Source: Polytrichum commune (Eukaryota > Streptophyta > Polytrichopsida > Polytrichales > Polytrichaceae). From it: DNA of 64,000 bases. Under the pieces are notes generated by a model. The model was not told the DNA's origin, made no database searches, and saw nothing but the letters and a program-made list of their open reading frames with translations. Position numbers and translations under genes: made by a program. Positions 21,915-35,595 of the stretch are shown one piece after another (the stretch's first letter is position 1; each line of letters opens with the position of its first letter). The stretch spans positions 52,812,429-52,876,428 of the forward strand of contig OX485804.1 in the NCBI GenBank assembly GCA_950295325.1, read 5' to 3'.

Positions 21915-24900
21915 TAATGGGATCAATGTGATTGAAATGCCCGTTTGACCCACCCTTGGTATAATGTCCACCAGACATAGTATCAGTGATGCAAGACTAC
22001 TAACCGCTCTTAGGGTGGGCACTATAATAACCAGGGTGATCAAAGTGACCATGAGAATTGAGTGATTGGATGATCTTTGTAGTGGTGGGGTTAGTGTGGT
22101 TGTGGTGTTATAGGGGTATATGATCATTTTTCTTTGTGAGGTGGCCGCCAAGTCACAAGACTTCTTGATGGTTCATTGTAGCATCACATGTTTAGTGGTC
22201 CGGGTTCAATCCTTGATGGCCTTGTATGAGCATTGTATTGTGATGTGAATGACTTGGCATTTGCTATGTGAGTTACTTGGCAGGAAAGTTGTATCCCATA
22301 GCCACCAACCCCTACCGTAAGTTGTGACAACTCCTTGCCCATTTATTATTTTGTAATCCTAATTATTTATTGGTTGGTGGATATTTGGGGTTGTTATGGT
22401 AGTTGTGTGTCTATTGGTAGTGGTTCATTGTTTTCTATCCTCTTTTTGTGTAGAATTATGGACATAGCATATTGTATGACGATGACGTTGATTGCCTCAA
22501 ATGTGTATTTGATGCTTAGCTTAGGAATTTTGAATGTTGTTTCAACACTTTCCATAAAAGGAATGTGTGTGGCTGCCCTAGCACCTGTTGTGATGATTAT
22601 TAGTGGATATATCTTTCAGCCTCTATTGATAACATTGTTTATTAGTGATTTTTATTTTTATTTTTATATTGAATTAGAAATTTATATGGTATTCTATCGT
22701 TATAATATTTATGTAAATTTAATGAATTGTATTATTAGGTTATCACTAGGTTCTGTTGGTGGTGGAGATTGACATGATAGTCCTTTCACACAAAGAAGGT
22801 TTGGTTTGAATTTGGCATTGCAGTGGCATTTTTATTGGCCACACGTGCAAGGTAATAGCCATGGAGGGACAGTGTTTTATGCGGGGTCATTATTGAATGT
22901 GTTTGCATTCATGAGAACATAGCATCTTGACTAAGCATTGAGAGGACACATCTAATCCAAATAGAGGAAACTTCTAGCAGTGATACTAAAATACATAAGC
23001 TACATTGACAATGAAATGTAGAGGCCTCATAGTGTTGAGCGAAACTAAGAAGGAAAAGGGATAATTCACTTTGTATTTTTAATAGAAAATTTGTGTTAGC
23101 CATTGATGTGCGTAGAAATCCAAAGAATGATGATATTAGAGATCCACTAGAGGAGTTTTTAAATCGATTCAAGGAGATAGAAAACACAAAACATGAAACA
23201 AACAATGGAGATAATATAACAAATTATGAGGATTTAGACAAATTTGAATTCGATGAAGAGAAAAATAGCAACACAATCGATGATTGGAATGCAAGGTTTT
23301 ACAATGACAATAGAAAATATGGTGTTGTGGACGATAAAGAACCAAAATTAAATTCAAATCACTGCACCGCTTCAACATCTTCTGATGCAACTAGTGTTGC
23401 ATAGAAGGGTCAATTGATTATGCAAAAAATGTTGTCTACAAGTTATTATAAACATCTTAGCAAATTTGTTTTGATGTATAATAAAAACAACTCAACAACT
23501 ACTTTGGTGCAAGGTTTCTATGTTTATTTTAATGGTTGCCTTTGAATGGTTTACTCTCTTGACTTAAGAATCAAGGATGAAGTTGATAAGAAATAACCTA
23601 ATAGAATCTTCCTAACTTCATGAACATCGGGAGGACCCCTGAAGTTTTGTGAATCAATGTTGACAACCACAATATCCAATAAATATCCACTACAAATTCA
23701 TGAAATAATTATGTATTATACAAACTAACCACATACATGTGGTCATGGATCTACAACCCAATCAAAGGTTATGCAAATGATTTAGAAGGTTATGAAGCAT
23801 ATTAAAATTTTATTCAAAGTTCTATTTGCGTGTATGTAGAATGTGCTCTCATGATTCTCAAGGAAGTGTGAAGAATTATTATGAGAGAGATTGGTATACC
23901 ACTGCAACATGTGACTAATTTAGTTTCTACATGTATTATGAAACATAATATGTATACAATTGAAAAGGATAAATTTGATTTGAAATGAATAGAAGAAACA
24001 AAGACATGGTTGAAAATGTGTATAAATAATATATCAAAGGTTCCTAGAAAATAATTTTAAAAACCGAAAGAAGGACAAGAAATGGAGGCTAAAATAGCAG
24101 CTATAAGTGAAGTAAGAATTATCATTATAAAATAAATGTATGAAGAATATAAAAGATTCACAAAGTCATTGAATTTTTTTAATTAAAAAATTAAAAATAT
24201 TAGATTCATTATTATAGGCTAAAAAATGTATGAAACAATAACCAAATCATTGTGGCAAATGAAGCTTCAACCAAATTCAAAATTAGATATTGAAGATATG
24301 ATTATTGAATCTGATATGAATGAATGATTACATTAATGTATCAAGGTTGTCATACAAGCATCCATATTTATTTAATAAAGTTGTCATAGCCTTGAAAGAT
24401 GCAATCCAACCGAAAAAATTGCTTAGTATTTATTTCCAAAATACCTTCCATTTTGTTTTGAATTATTTCTTTATATATTTTGTAGTGCTTAGAGGTGAAT
24501 TATGTTATATGTCTAAAATATTGTCATATTCATCATTTTCTTGAGCACTTGCTAGCATTTGATTGACAACACTTGTACGTTGTTCATTTCACATATCCAC
24601 ATGTTTATAATATTGACATTCACATCTATTATGACCTAAAATTGCATTTAACATTTGTCATTTTTGTACCTTGTATTTCTTTTTGTAGGCTAGTCAAATC
24701 CTTCAAAATCGTGCAAACTTTAAATCATATAAGTATGAAACTTAATTCAAACATTAATTCATATTCACATACAAATATTGGAATTTTGAATATAGTATCA
24801 TTGGATTAAATACAATATGTAATAAAATTTATTAACTTCATGGAAAATATCTTCATGGTCTAAAATATCTATAAGGCGTTGGATTATAATCAAGAGGTGT

Positions 24901-25639
24901 AGTGTTCAATTCCCAATGCATGTCTAAAATACTAAGTCTTCAATGGAGAGAACTAGGGATGGGGGACCCATTGCAATTCGGAAAGACCAAAAACTTTAAA
25001 AATGCCCAACTGGCCTAATCTTAATACGATTTTTTGATATTTTCAACATCAATATATCAATTAAATTACTTGATGCCTTTTTTCTTGTTGATTTTATAAA
25101 AAAAAATTCATGTCATTATGAAATGGCTAAGAGTGCTTTAATCTCATAATCTCGCCATTTAATAGGAGCCTCATCTTCACCTTCCAAATCACCTAACTCA
25201 AGTTCATCAAATTTTGCCCTGAGTCTTCTTCGGTGTTTCTTTTTATTTCAAAATTGATGCCCTACCTCTCTTCTCGTGGTTGTATTTCTACTACCTTCAA
25301 CATTTTGTGGCATTTGCAATCCAATCACTTCTAAATCTACATCATTAAACAACTAAAAATGATTGAAACTCCAATTTTCCAATGAGAGTATGTACAACCC
25401 AAATTGTGGTTGACTTCATGGCATCCAAGGAGACTTATGGCTCCATTGTTGGATTTTAGAACCATTCCCATCTTTTGAGAAACATGCCATTCACTGGGAA
25501 AAATTGTCAAATAAAATTCAATCAAAAGAATTGTCTACTATAGTCAGAAGAAGAAGAACTCCGGTTTCCGGAGGAGGCCGGAGTGACTAGAGTGTCTGTT
25601 CGTAGAACATCCTTACTACAGTCACATATACTAGCGAGC

Positions 25640-25733
25640 TCCAAACACTTGGACGGTCTCTGCCTTTTCGACCAATGAGAGCTCTCACATTGCACTAGTC
25701 ATGGGCTTTAGTCTCGTGTGTGAAGTGGCCTTC
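25640..25733. mobile_element. One-ended fragment of the GGGCCACTTCACA MITE family
   Basis: Read on the minus strand it begins AGGCCACTTCACACACGAGAC and continues with CATGACTAGTGCAATG and CTCTCATTGGT, matching in order the right end of the element at 16676-17176. The other terminus was not found. Confidence 0.55.
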
Positions 25734-27241
25734 TTTGTGATCCGGAAAACGAACTCGAGGAGATAAAGATGGCGGGTTTGGGGTTCAAATCCTTGTTAAC
25801 AAATAGTCTCCTTCCTCATGCAATAGGAGTACGATTTAGATTGACATTGTAGTTGCCGAGATTACTACTTGGGACATCCAAACATAATGCTACCAAATGC
25901 ATGGGCCCCCCAAACACACCTTGAAATCATGTTTGTGAGCCGCCACCCTATACGAGGAAACCTAAACTATTGCAACATTAATAACAAACCAAAATGCCAC
26001 ACCTCTAAGCTAACTATAGCTTGTTGAAGTTTATCCTCAATACGTTGGCTTGCATAGGCTATCCAATTAAGCTAAAATTCCAACCCTTAAAGGCACCATT
26101 ATATGTTCTATGGCCCACACAATAGCTTATAGAAGCTCCCAACAAGTATTACATTCAATGTTCACTTGGTCTATAGATAGGAACTATATTCCAACATAAC
26201 ATGCTACATATATGAGGTGAAAATACATTCACACATAACAACAATGATAAGATATGATTGGGATGTATTTAAGTAATACTACCTAAAACATCCCGTTTTA
26301 AAACTATTACATATATGTACTTTCCATTGGGAGAATACGACCAAATTTTTAGTTAGCTTAAGGTGGGGCCACTTATGACATTTCAAGCTAAAAATAACAA
26401 CACATAACTTCACACCTCCGTACGACGTCTTGAAGCTCACAATGGACCTCTTGTATATTTTGGAATTAACATACCTATGCCCTAACAATGTTTATGTTGA
26501 CTTGGTGTTTAAAGACACTTGGATATTTTCCAAGAGGATGTCATCCATCACCTTTCAACTTTCATCACAGTACAAGTGAAGGCTCGACTACATGTAGACT
26601 TGAGCTCAAGCTCAAGCTTGCAAGTTTGGTGGGCCAAGGTGAAAGAATATAGACCCTTACATGAGAAAGAATAGGAACCTCTGCATGTGAAAGAATACAA
26701 ACCCTTATGTGATTTGTTGTAGCTGCAAAAAAGGATATAAAAAGAAGATTTAATGCTCATAATATGATAACCATTATTATTCAATATAAAACATAATGGT
26801 GAGGGGCACATGTACGACTATATAATGAACATGAGAATTTTCACTTTGATATTAAATAAGATATTCATACAAGCTCCAAAAATTATGAATGAGGTGGCTA
26901 TGGCCTCGGTTTGGATTGCTAACCATCTTGTACTAATCCCATGTTTCATATCCTAGTAGAAATAGGCTAGTAGGAAAAAGTAACCATTTAAGACCCATCT
27001 ACCTTAGGGCCTAGGAGCTTCTATTCCCCCTCCCCCCTACAAAGGAGGAGGCCTTTGTAACCTGGGTGGGTCCGGGTCTGGCCCGGCCCGGGCGGGCACC
27101 GGTCCTCCAAGTGGACCAGCTGAAGGAGAAGCTCCAGGGAGTCATTTTGCAAACCCTAAGAGCTCGCATTGCAAGGTTTTTTGCACCGAATCTTTGTAAT
27201 CAAGTCGAGGTGCTCTTACGGTGCGAAGTGGTTGTAGCACT

Positions 27242-29618
27242 ATGAGTATGCGGGAGAGGACAGGGTCAGGTGGCGGGAAGGCTTTGTCGAAACAGCTCGA
27301 ACAGCCGAAGCAGGTGGATGGCGATGTCAGCCTCTTCACTTACAGCAAGCTTCTCGACCCGAACGCTGATTGGGATCGGGTGAGTTAGCCTCACATTATG
27401 GTGCTCTGGATTCGCTTATTGGATGCCCTAAGATGTGCGGAGGTCTGTAACTTTATATTTTCTTTTATTTTTTGGACTGTTGTGGCATTCGCGTGGAAGA
27501 TGCGAGGATCCGTTGGATCGGATGGCATGGTCGTAGTCTAGAGTAGGGTTTTATGTCGTTGTTGGATGTGCAGGGTGAGTTAGTGGCTTGCTTTTTGAGA
27601 GCGAGTTCTTCGGGATGTGTATATTAAGATCGTTTGTGCAATGCTTGGAGGAGTGCAACCGATCATTGAGCGCGTAATACAAACGTGTTTTTGATCGGCA
27701 CTGGATTTGCGTCTCCCTTCATTTGAGGTTGTTATAAGTATTGTATATTCTTTTCTTTATTGGCGTAGAGACCGAGCTTCGTGAGCTTGGGGATGTGGAA
27801 ATGTATGCATACGTAGTGGTCAGGCAAAGCCATTTTGCTGATGTGTATATTATTGATTGGGTACGAGGAGGAACATTATCATCTGTAATTGATGACCATG
27901 TCATGACTTGACCACTACATCCAGTAATGGCTACGTGTTGCTTTGCCATAATCATCCAGTATCTACCTAGCTGCTACTGCAAGTCGGTAGGTTGGGTGCC
28001 TACAATAAACTGTGGTAGGGCTCCTTGCATCTATTACCTAGTTCACAAGAGGTGTAAAGGATGATGAAAAACTTCTGATTATATAAGCAGAATGGACATA
28101 TTTAGAGGTATTAAGAAGTCAGATGGCAGGCAGGCATCTCTTGCTATATGTGATTGGATATTGCTTCACTGCTAGGCAGTGCCTCTGTTGATTAGGTTTT
28201 AGAAAAACCATTTGGTATGGGGCTTGCCTGTTCTCATCCAGACCAATTGGTTGAGCTCACTAGAAGTACATTGCAGTGATTAAAAGGTTGAATCTTGCAG
28301 ATTTCTTGCATGCCAGTGCCTTCAGATGAGGCCTTTTCATTCAAAAGTCAGCAAAGGGGGATCTTGTGGTTTACAGTATTCAGGTTTGATTTGGAGGGGA
28401 ATGGTATTGCAGAGCCCCAAGGCACTTCTCTATCAAAGTAATGTGAAAACAATGAAGTATTGCATTCTCATCAAAGAAAAGTCCGAAGACATAGTCAAGG
28501 TGTTCGCAGTATTTGGAACAGTTTAAATGTTCCTTATACTTCATAATTCTGGAGAATGAGATTTTAATTTATGAAGGTTTGCATAAGCATGCCCAATTTG
28601 ATCAGTGAAAGAATTTGCCTCTTACTATTTGCATATTTTTATGTACTGGATTATCAGGATCAACTGGGAGATGTGTTGCACTGGATAAGGCAAGCTATTG
28701 CGGTGGTTTGTGGCATTGTGTGGGGTGCTATTCCATTAACTGGAGTGGTTTGGTTGATACTGTGAGTACTTCATCTTTCTAGCCCTGCAAAGGTTGCTGA
28801 ACTGGACAACATTTGTATTTGCCTCATGATGTCTTAAAGTCAATTGTATGCTTTGATATCCTAGATCATACACTTATCTCATTGCACAATCCAATTGCTG
28901 AGCCTGTTTTGGGTGGGTTTAGAGCCTCAGTACCCACAGTCTGGATCAAATGATACTAAAAAAGTTTCTTTAGTTAAATTACTACACAACCTTTCTCTGC
29001 TGTTGTTATAAATTGCAACAGAGGTCTCTGAATTCAACTCTAGGATCAGAAGGATCTGTAGTTTGGAATTCCTTTCACTAGCGAGTGTTACGCAGTAGCA
29101 GCTTTTGGTATCATTCAAGTTTGCTGCATGAGGTTTTGAAACTACGCATATAGTAATTGGACTTAGTTGTTTGAATTTGACATAAAGTACAGGAAGGACT
29201 GGTTTCCTAAAAATGAGCTTCCTGCAGTTTATATAGCTTGGCAGAATATTCAAGCATTTAGTAGTTCACAAAACTGAAATACTTTTGCAGTTTTATTGCA
29301 CTGTCAACAGGTTTAGTGTATGGATATTATAGCCTGTATTTGAAGGTGGATCATGAGGAGTTTGGTGGTCATGAAACATTGCTGCAAGAGGGCATGTTTG
29401 CATCGATGACACTCTTTTTGGTAAGCTTGCTATATTTAATGAAATTTCTTGGTTGCCTTGATTTCGCTCTGTGGATCTTGCCTAGTCTGCATTTGTGCTG
29501 AACCTGATTTTGTTGTGACTTGAGGCAATCCTGAGTTCAGAATTGGATGCTAATTTGATAAATATTGGGGTTTTGGCAGCTGGCATGGATATTGGTGTAC
29601 AGTGTCTTCCATTTCTAA
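27242..29618 (+). CDS. RAB5IF: RAB5IF/Rab5ip-family ER membrane protein, four exons
   Basis: Exons 27242-27379, 28658-28761, 29291-29420 and 29580-29618, all GT-AG and phase-closed, give 136 aa, very close to animal RAB5IF (C20orf24). After a polar N terminus come WDRDQLGDVLHWIRQ, then WGAIPLTG, a polar loop with DHEEFGG and LLQEGMFAS, and a C-terminal hydrophobic end WILVYSVFHF. Three membrane segments are likely (about residues 59-78, 80-99 and 118-135). The animal homologue (OPTI) is an EMC6-like subunit acting with TMCO1 in ER multipass-protein insertion, and it was first named as a Rab5 interactor. The same role in plants is inferred. The ATG at 27242 is the first in frame; a second Met lies two codons on. 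GC-rich leader upstream. Confidence 0.93.
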
Positions 29619-31920
29619 GTTGCCACAGCGCATGAAGGCAGCTTCTTTGTACTCAAAATTTTTAGGACTTTTATTCTTGTACTTCAGATTCATATTTGCG
29701 TTGAGAAATGTGTAGCTTCTGCGGATGGATTAGGTTTTTGGTTTGATACCTCCTGTTTTTCACGAACTGCAAGAGTTTCCAAACTCCACCTGTTGTTGGC
29801 ATTGGGTTACTTAGACAGGAGCCATTGGTTCCAAGAGTGGGTTATAACATTATCTTCACACATTCTTTCAGTAGGGATGAAGGAATTGCACTTGTAAGAT
29901 GCAATTGGTGTACGGGCTTATCATTTAGGAATGTCCCATTTCATAATTTACCGAAGCTCTTGAATTTCCACACCCCTGTAGTCTGTTCTATCATGACCTG
30001 TGACATATCTGTGTCATAGCTACAAATTGTTGCATCCTCTCTTGGAATGGTATATGAATGAACTCTTAAGAGTACATAATCCTTAGGAAGGAGGTCCCTA
30101 CATCCGTTCTCAATGGATGGAGTTAATGAAAAGCTTATGAAATAAAGTGCCTTGTGGGTTGATGTTTTACCAGATTAAAGCATTCAACAATTTGATCTAT
30201 ATACTGATTGTACTATCTAATATACTGGTTCTATGTCATGTCCAGTTCTGACATACCTAAGGGTTTTGCTAAGCAAGGTACCCAAATTAGTGCATTGGAT
30301 CTTATATGGTGACTCGTGTATCCTGTCGAAAGACGCAAACTTACACCGTTGAGAATTGAACTTGATATACTTATATACCTGTACATAAGACCCATTGTGG
30401 AATTCATATTTCGAGGAAAGCTTTCTGACAGTGCCTGGCATTGGTTGAGAAGTAGACAACATTTCCTACAAGGGGTGCATCAGTAATAGCATCAAAACTT
30501 GCTTTTACACCCAGCTCTTCCACAGTGTCTACCACTTCAGCCAGGTAATTGACTAACTTACCTCATCTAAGGTAGAGAGTGCTTAAACCAGCACATTAAG
30601 CTATTGCACATACATATGGCTATGTGCTTGATATAAGAAATAAAAAATTCATATTAGCCTTTGGGTTAAACATAGGTATAAAGGAAGAAAAAATGTTTGT
30701 AGTCTCAATTAACTTGGGAATAATGAAAGTGATATCAACTTGAAAATTCATAATTTTGACTAGGTTTTGTCACATTGGTTCCCAACGAGGAAGAGTTCCC
30801 ACACAGGTGCGGGAAGGGAGACCGGGCACTGCCCCCCTCCCCTTTTGCGTATAGAATGCTAGAATAGGCATTGACAAGCCACCTTATATCCACCTTACAC
30901 CAACACGAGATAAAGTGGAGCTTGTTACCTACCCTACATGGAGGTAGTGGAGGCCGCTTTGATGTGGCACCTAAAACTGTCACTCCATGAGCCTGGACAC
31001 TCCTACACGATGGGGAATGGTTCAAGATAATAGAGTGCTGACAATTGAGAGGTGTTTATAGGTGTTGGTTTTGGGTGGGGTGTTGGTTTTGCCACCCTCT
31101 ACCTTCGTAAATACGCGAATGTGGCAAAGGAGACGGCTGCAAAACCTTCCACTGTTTTCAGGATGTTTTGAGCTTTCAGTTTTGGACCTTGTTTATTATA
31201 AGCATACCTGGAGTAGTGGTGATGGTGGTGAATTCCGGTGGTGAATTCCATTCTTTGTGAAGAAAAGAAGATGAGGTTGTCTGTTGAATCCTAAATTTTC
31301 TGCAAATTGCGAGCTTCGCACCTCGTAGGAATGTCTCATACCTGAACATGGACTCATGTATCTGTGGCATAACAAATTTTGTTGTGAATGTCAATTGCGC
31401 ATGATTTCCAATTGCACTTCATAGACTAGAAACAGCCTGTTGCATTGACTTTGTGACGAGCTTCTTGTTCTCATGTCTGTGGAAGCTGTGAATGCTTTCT
31501 CCAAGCTCCTTCATGAGCTTGAATACCTCCAACATTGCAGGCGTCATCTCTGTTCTGATCATCGCAGGGATTTGAGAAGGGTTGCATCTGTGATCCATAT
31601 ATTTTCCACGTAATCACTTCTGCTCGAATTGTCACAAATGAAGAAGATAGTATCATCTTCATAATGCAATCTATCTGCTGCCAAGTTGTTTCTGGGATCC
31701 TACTTTTTAAATTGGAGTTTGTAACTGAAATATTTGCAACAATTATATCTACATTTTGGCAACCTGCAACATGGGCAGGTGGGGCACCGACGCAGTCACC
31801 AGTCCAAGGTTCCAAAACAGCCAGCTATCAATGATAGCATGTTGAGGAGACCGCTCGGGGATGACCTAGGACAGTAATTCATAAGCACCAGTGCAACAAG
31901 CCAAGACAACATGGGTCCAA
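29619..31920. other. Intergenic, no gene recognised
   Basis: Holds the 3' flank of the RAB5IF gene. A minus-strand frame at 30735-31025 has an uneven composition typical of non-coding repeat DNA rather than a protein. I see no motif or splice structure that supports a gene. Confidence 0.45.
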
Positions 31921-32150
31921 ACTACACTAAGATATGATATTTAGTGTCATTGACTCTTTGGAATCATGCAATCTTATATCTATTTTTTATTATATACCTC
32001 GTATTTCACCGACAAATATTAAATTGATTGTTTGGACCTTATAGAACATTAACAACTCTACTTAATACAATATTACATCAATGATAAAAAAGATATAGCA
32101 TTGTGTGAATCCAAATAGTAAGTGACACTAAGTATCATATTTAGTGTAGT
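31921..32150. mobile_element. 230-bp MITE-like inverted-repeat element
   Basis: Ends are imperfect inverted repeats of about 28 bp beginning ACTACACTAA (31921-31949 and 32122-32150), each containing ATGATA and TTAGTGTCA. No clear target duplication is visible. A short related string (GTGACACTAAATACCATA) occurs near 49656. Confidence 0.6.
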
Positions 32151-32501
32151 TATGATGCATATGGTGTGGAGTGAAGGGGCTCTCTTGCATTCCTTATAGA
32201 AGGCAATCATCTAGGGTCAACACTGTGAGTGCACAATGGTGCAATTTTGTGCCAAGCTTCATATATTCATGCCATGGATGATGGAACCTAAATTTACCAT
32301 GAAAGGGTTCCCAGAGCGCCGCTTTTTCCTACAACCAAATTCATGCCAAAACTAAGCAAATTTGTGAAGGATGAAATTTGGACTACATATCTATAGTTGG
32401 AACAAGTAACATTGTCATTGATCTACACCAAATAGTTCTTTGGAAGCCCTCTCTTATAAAATGATTATAATTCAAGAACTATACAGTAATCTCCCGCTTA
32501 A

Positions 32502-32891
32502 GGGCCGGTTCACACTATGCCCAAGTCGAGAGGAGAAGCGTTACTTTTCTGGAAACTATGTCGAGAGGAGAAGCCTTTGGGCTGAAAAAGTATATTAAAA
32601 TAATCCGCTTGAAGCCTTTGTCAGATTTTGAATATTTTAAAGAAAAAAAGTTCGGCCTCTCGACGGAAGTTTGGGTCGAGCATTTTGCTTGACCCAAACT
32701 TTGCTCGAGAGGCCGAACTCTTGGCGCCATAACTTCCTAAAAGTGTTGCCACCTAGGCTCTTTTGGAGGCGACGTCCTTTGGACTTCGGCCTCTAGTGTA
32801 AAGGCTGAGAGGACGGACTTTGGACATTTCTGCATTTTCATTGGTCCAAACGCTTCTCCTCTCGAAGTTTGGCCATAGTGTGAACCGGCCC
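32502..32891. mobile_element. 390-bp MITE, GGGCCGGTTCACAC family, copy 1
   Basis: Terminal inverted repeats GGGCCGGTTCACACTATG at both ends, with a TAA duplication on each side (32499-32501 and 32892-32894). The inside holds repeated GTCGAGAGGAGAAGC-type blocks and a palindromic centre around GGGTCGAGCATTTTGC. It is nearly the same sequence as 48938-49299. A 3-bp duplication and G/C-rich TIR fit PIF/Harbinger-like MITEs; superfamily by inference. No coding capacity. Confidence 0.88.
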
Positions 32892-32894
32892 TAA

Positions 32895-34578
32895 GTACGC
32901 ACCCGTTTAAGCATGCATCTTGCTTAAGTGCCCAAATATTTTAAGAAAAATTAGGAGTCATAGTTTATTGTTTGAACATGTCATGCAGAGTCATTTGCCG
33001 CGAATGCATGATTTTTTTATGCTTGATATCAAATGTTAGTTTGTTAATGCTTCGTTGAAACGTTTCAAACGATCGTTGCAGTTCATCATACATATGTCCA
33101 ACTTTCGTTTGAACATCGGAGCAAAGTAATCGGTTGTCGATGTCGAGGGTAATGTTGTGTAGAGCTTCAAAGCCTCTTAAGGCGGTAGCACTTTAAGATT
33201 TAGCAAATGTCTCGATAAGCTAGATTTCATTGTAGTATGTTCTCTTGAGTGTCGCGGACTTTCCTGATAGCGCCTTCACTGACTTCATACTCCCACCTCA
33301 TCGCCTGCTTGCTCGGCATGTTCGGCTTGCTCAACTTTACAATGATTTCACATCGTTGGGCTTCATCGAATTGTGATTCATCGAATCAAAGGGTCTAGAA
33401 GAGTATCCAACACTTCAAAATCTGACTAAAGTCAGGTGCAACATAGAACCCATCAAGGACCCAGAACCAAGTATGCCCTTGAACTTCGTGACAATGCCAT
33501 CCTTGATTGGAGTCTCCTCCAAATCATTTGGATTCAGAGATCTTTACACATATTCACTAAAGGTTGAGGCATCTATAACCGATAAAACAAGAGAGTTTGC
33601 ATTTCTTTAGGAAGAGTGATAGCAAAGGGACTATTTTTTCTTGTGAAGAGAAACAAATTATAAGGAGAATGTAATAACTAATTAATTGATTACATGAATA
33701 TGGAAATTGCTCCAAATCTTGAAGCGGTGAAGTTAGGGTAACACATGGTTGATCTATAGGTTAACCTAAAATCATTCATTTAAATTCTAATGCTTAGCTT
33801 CAACATTTGTCAAATCTCTTATGAGGGTAATCAATCACAAGCCACCACCACATAAACCTTAACTTTGTTCGCCTACAAAGTATGGATCTCATCCATGCCA
33901 ACACTTACATGATCCTAGCGAGCAATTATATGGTCTTAGTTGACTATGGATGCCTCAACCTTACATATATTGCACGCCAACCCAAATATATTTAAACTAG
34001 CAAGTTGCATGTTGCACATGCAACAACAACAAACCACAAGTTGTACATGTGATTTATGGATGAAAACCTGTCACATGAATGGTTTTGCATCATGCACATG
34101 ACATGGATGAAGACTCGAGCACCAAATAGCATGATAGTTCTATGTTCAATTAATTTGACGGATGCATATTCTCATGTAGATTTCATAACATTACTCAACA
34201 ACGTGTTTTTATTATAATTATTATGTTGAACCCTTAACTGTCAAGAAAAGTATTTGTCACTATTGAGAAGAAAATCAAACATGATGGTAGGATTTTTCCT
34301 TAGAGATTGGTGTTCTATCATATTGTGTGCATGTTTCAATGTGTCCACTTTGATATGTGCGAACGACTATCATTCTACAACATGACCTCTTCCTCACTCA
34401 ATGTTCTTCCTCACGCAAGGGTAGAGAGAACTTGCAAGACATTCCTTCATTGCCTTCCTATTCGAGGTGCTAGAAGCAAATGTTTTCTTTGCCTTTGCCT
34501 TAAATAAAAATTGGGTGTTATCATATGTTTGTTTAAAAGTTAGATAGCATAATTTAAGTTAATGCTTTCACATTTGAA
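32895..34578. other. Intergenic, decayed repeat DNA
   Basis: No gene recognised. A minus-strand stretch around 33030-33310 reads as a coil-like peptide broken by stops, possibly an old coding remnant; I could not assign it. Confidence 0.35.
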
Positions 34579-35595
34579 GCCTTTGGAGACTTCACACTAT
34601 GCCTGCCCAAAGGCTTCAATTCCTATATTTGATTGACTATTTTCAGCTCATTTCTTTGGGGTCAATATGGGGTCACCTTGTACATTTTTTCATTCCATAG
34701 TGGAACATGTAGAAGTGTTATTAAAGGTTGTTTTATTGACAAACAAAACAGAAATAAACAAGACATCATAATTTCTCAATAGATAGAAATATTAAATAGA
34801 AATTTGTTTCATCTTAGATGCAATCTCAAGCTATGGAGAAGTCCAGTAATCGTTCAACCTACTCCAACACATTGGACTCTTCTTTTGGGTGGGCAATCTC
34901 GGTTAGGTTTGATTAAAGACGGGTTATGAGGGTGGGAACGTCTTACTTTCATGCATTTACAAACAACTTCTGAAAATCCTCAATGGAAATAAGATTACCT
35001 ATGTCTTTGAATTGAAGGTCGGCTTCACACTATGGCCGTCCAAGTCGAGAGGCCATGAGATTGAATGGCCAAACTTTGTTGAGAGTTCAAAGAAATGAGC
35101 TGAAAATAATCAATAAAATATAGGAATTGAAGCCTTTGGGCAGGCATAGTGTGAAGTCTCCAAAGGCCAAGCCTAAAGTCCAAACTATTGGCCATGAACT
35201 CTCACAACTTCTTGACTTGGACAGTCACAGTGTGAAGCCTCCAAAGGCCAAGCCGAGAGAGAGAGAGAAAGAGAGAGAGACCCACTTTATTCCCTACCCA
35301 AACCAACCCCTCCAATCTAACAACGAAGATCTTGTCAGTTTTTTTTTTCTTAAATGAAAAAATTCAACGGTCTCTCAACCATAATTTGAGTTTTCATTAA
35401 TGTCTGACCCAAACTTCTTTTGGGAGTCCATCGCCTTGGTAAAAAATTATTGCCATGTAGACATTTTGGAGAACGACAACCTTTGGACTTTGGCCTCTAG
35501 TGTGAAGGGTCGAGAGGTCAAATTCTTGGTTTCTTGCAATCTGATTGGTGGAAATTGACGGCCTCTCAACCCTCGGCCATAGTGTGAAGCGGCAC
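34579..35595. mobile_element. Nested cluster of TTCACACTATG MITEs
   Basis: Two signals overlap. First, an 80-bp inverted repeat (34579-34658 against 35088-35167) beginning GCCTTTGGAGACTTCACAC, with only a few mismatches. Second, a pair of ends GGTCGGCTTCACACTATGGCC at 35017 and its complement ending at 35595. The string GTGTGAAG(T/C)CTCCAAAGGCC also recurs at about 35150 and 35231, followed by a GA tract (about 35254-35281). The simplest reading is one element inserted in or recombined with a relative. Confidence 0.65.

Larger units (their letters stand above)
17573..27241. other. Gene-poor, AT-rich intergenic region
   Basis: No supported gene in about 9.7 kb. Contains microsatellites (separate entries), a short direct duplication at about 19617-19657 and 19675-19713 (core ATACCATTGCAAACAG), a MITE fragment near 25640-25733, and long AT-rich stretches. 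Short open frames, such as a hydrophobic 145-codon frame at 22335-22772 and a polar 103-codon frame at 23093-23404, lack any recognisable motif. Pol III B-box-like strings (GGTTCAATCC, GTTCAATTCCC, GGTTCAAATCC) occur near 22200, 24910 and 25795. A GC-rich block at 27050-27140 is probably the leader or promoter of the next gene. Confidence 0.5.

Noticed and set aside
22335..22772. 145-codon hydrophobic open frame (+)
   Set aside because: AT-rich composition explains the Ile/Leu/Tyr content; no family motif, no splice context.
23093..23404. Possible hAT transposase tail (+)
   Set aside because: Upstream sequence only loosely resembles the hAT ...ERN-W-F...IHTK-RN block and is broken by stops; too weak to call.
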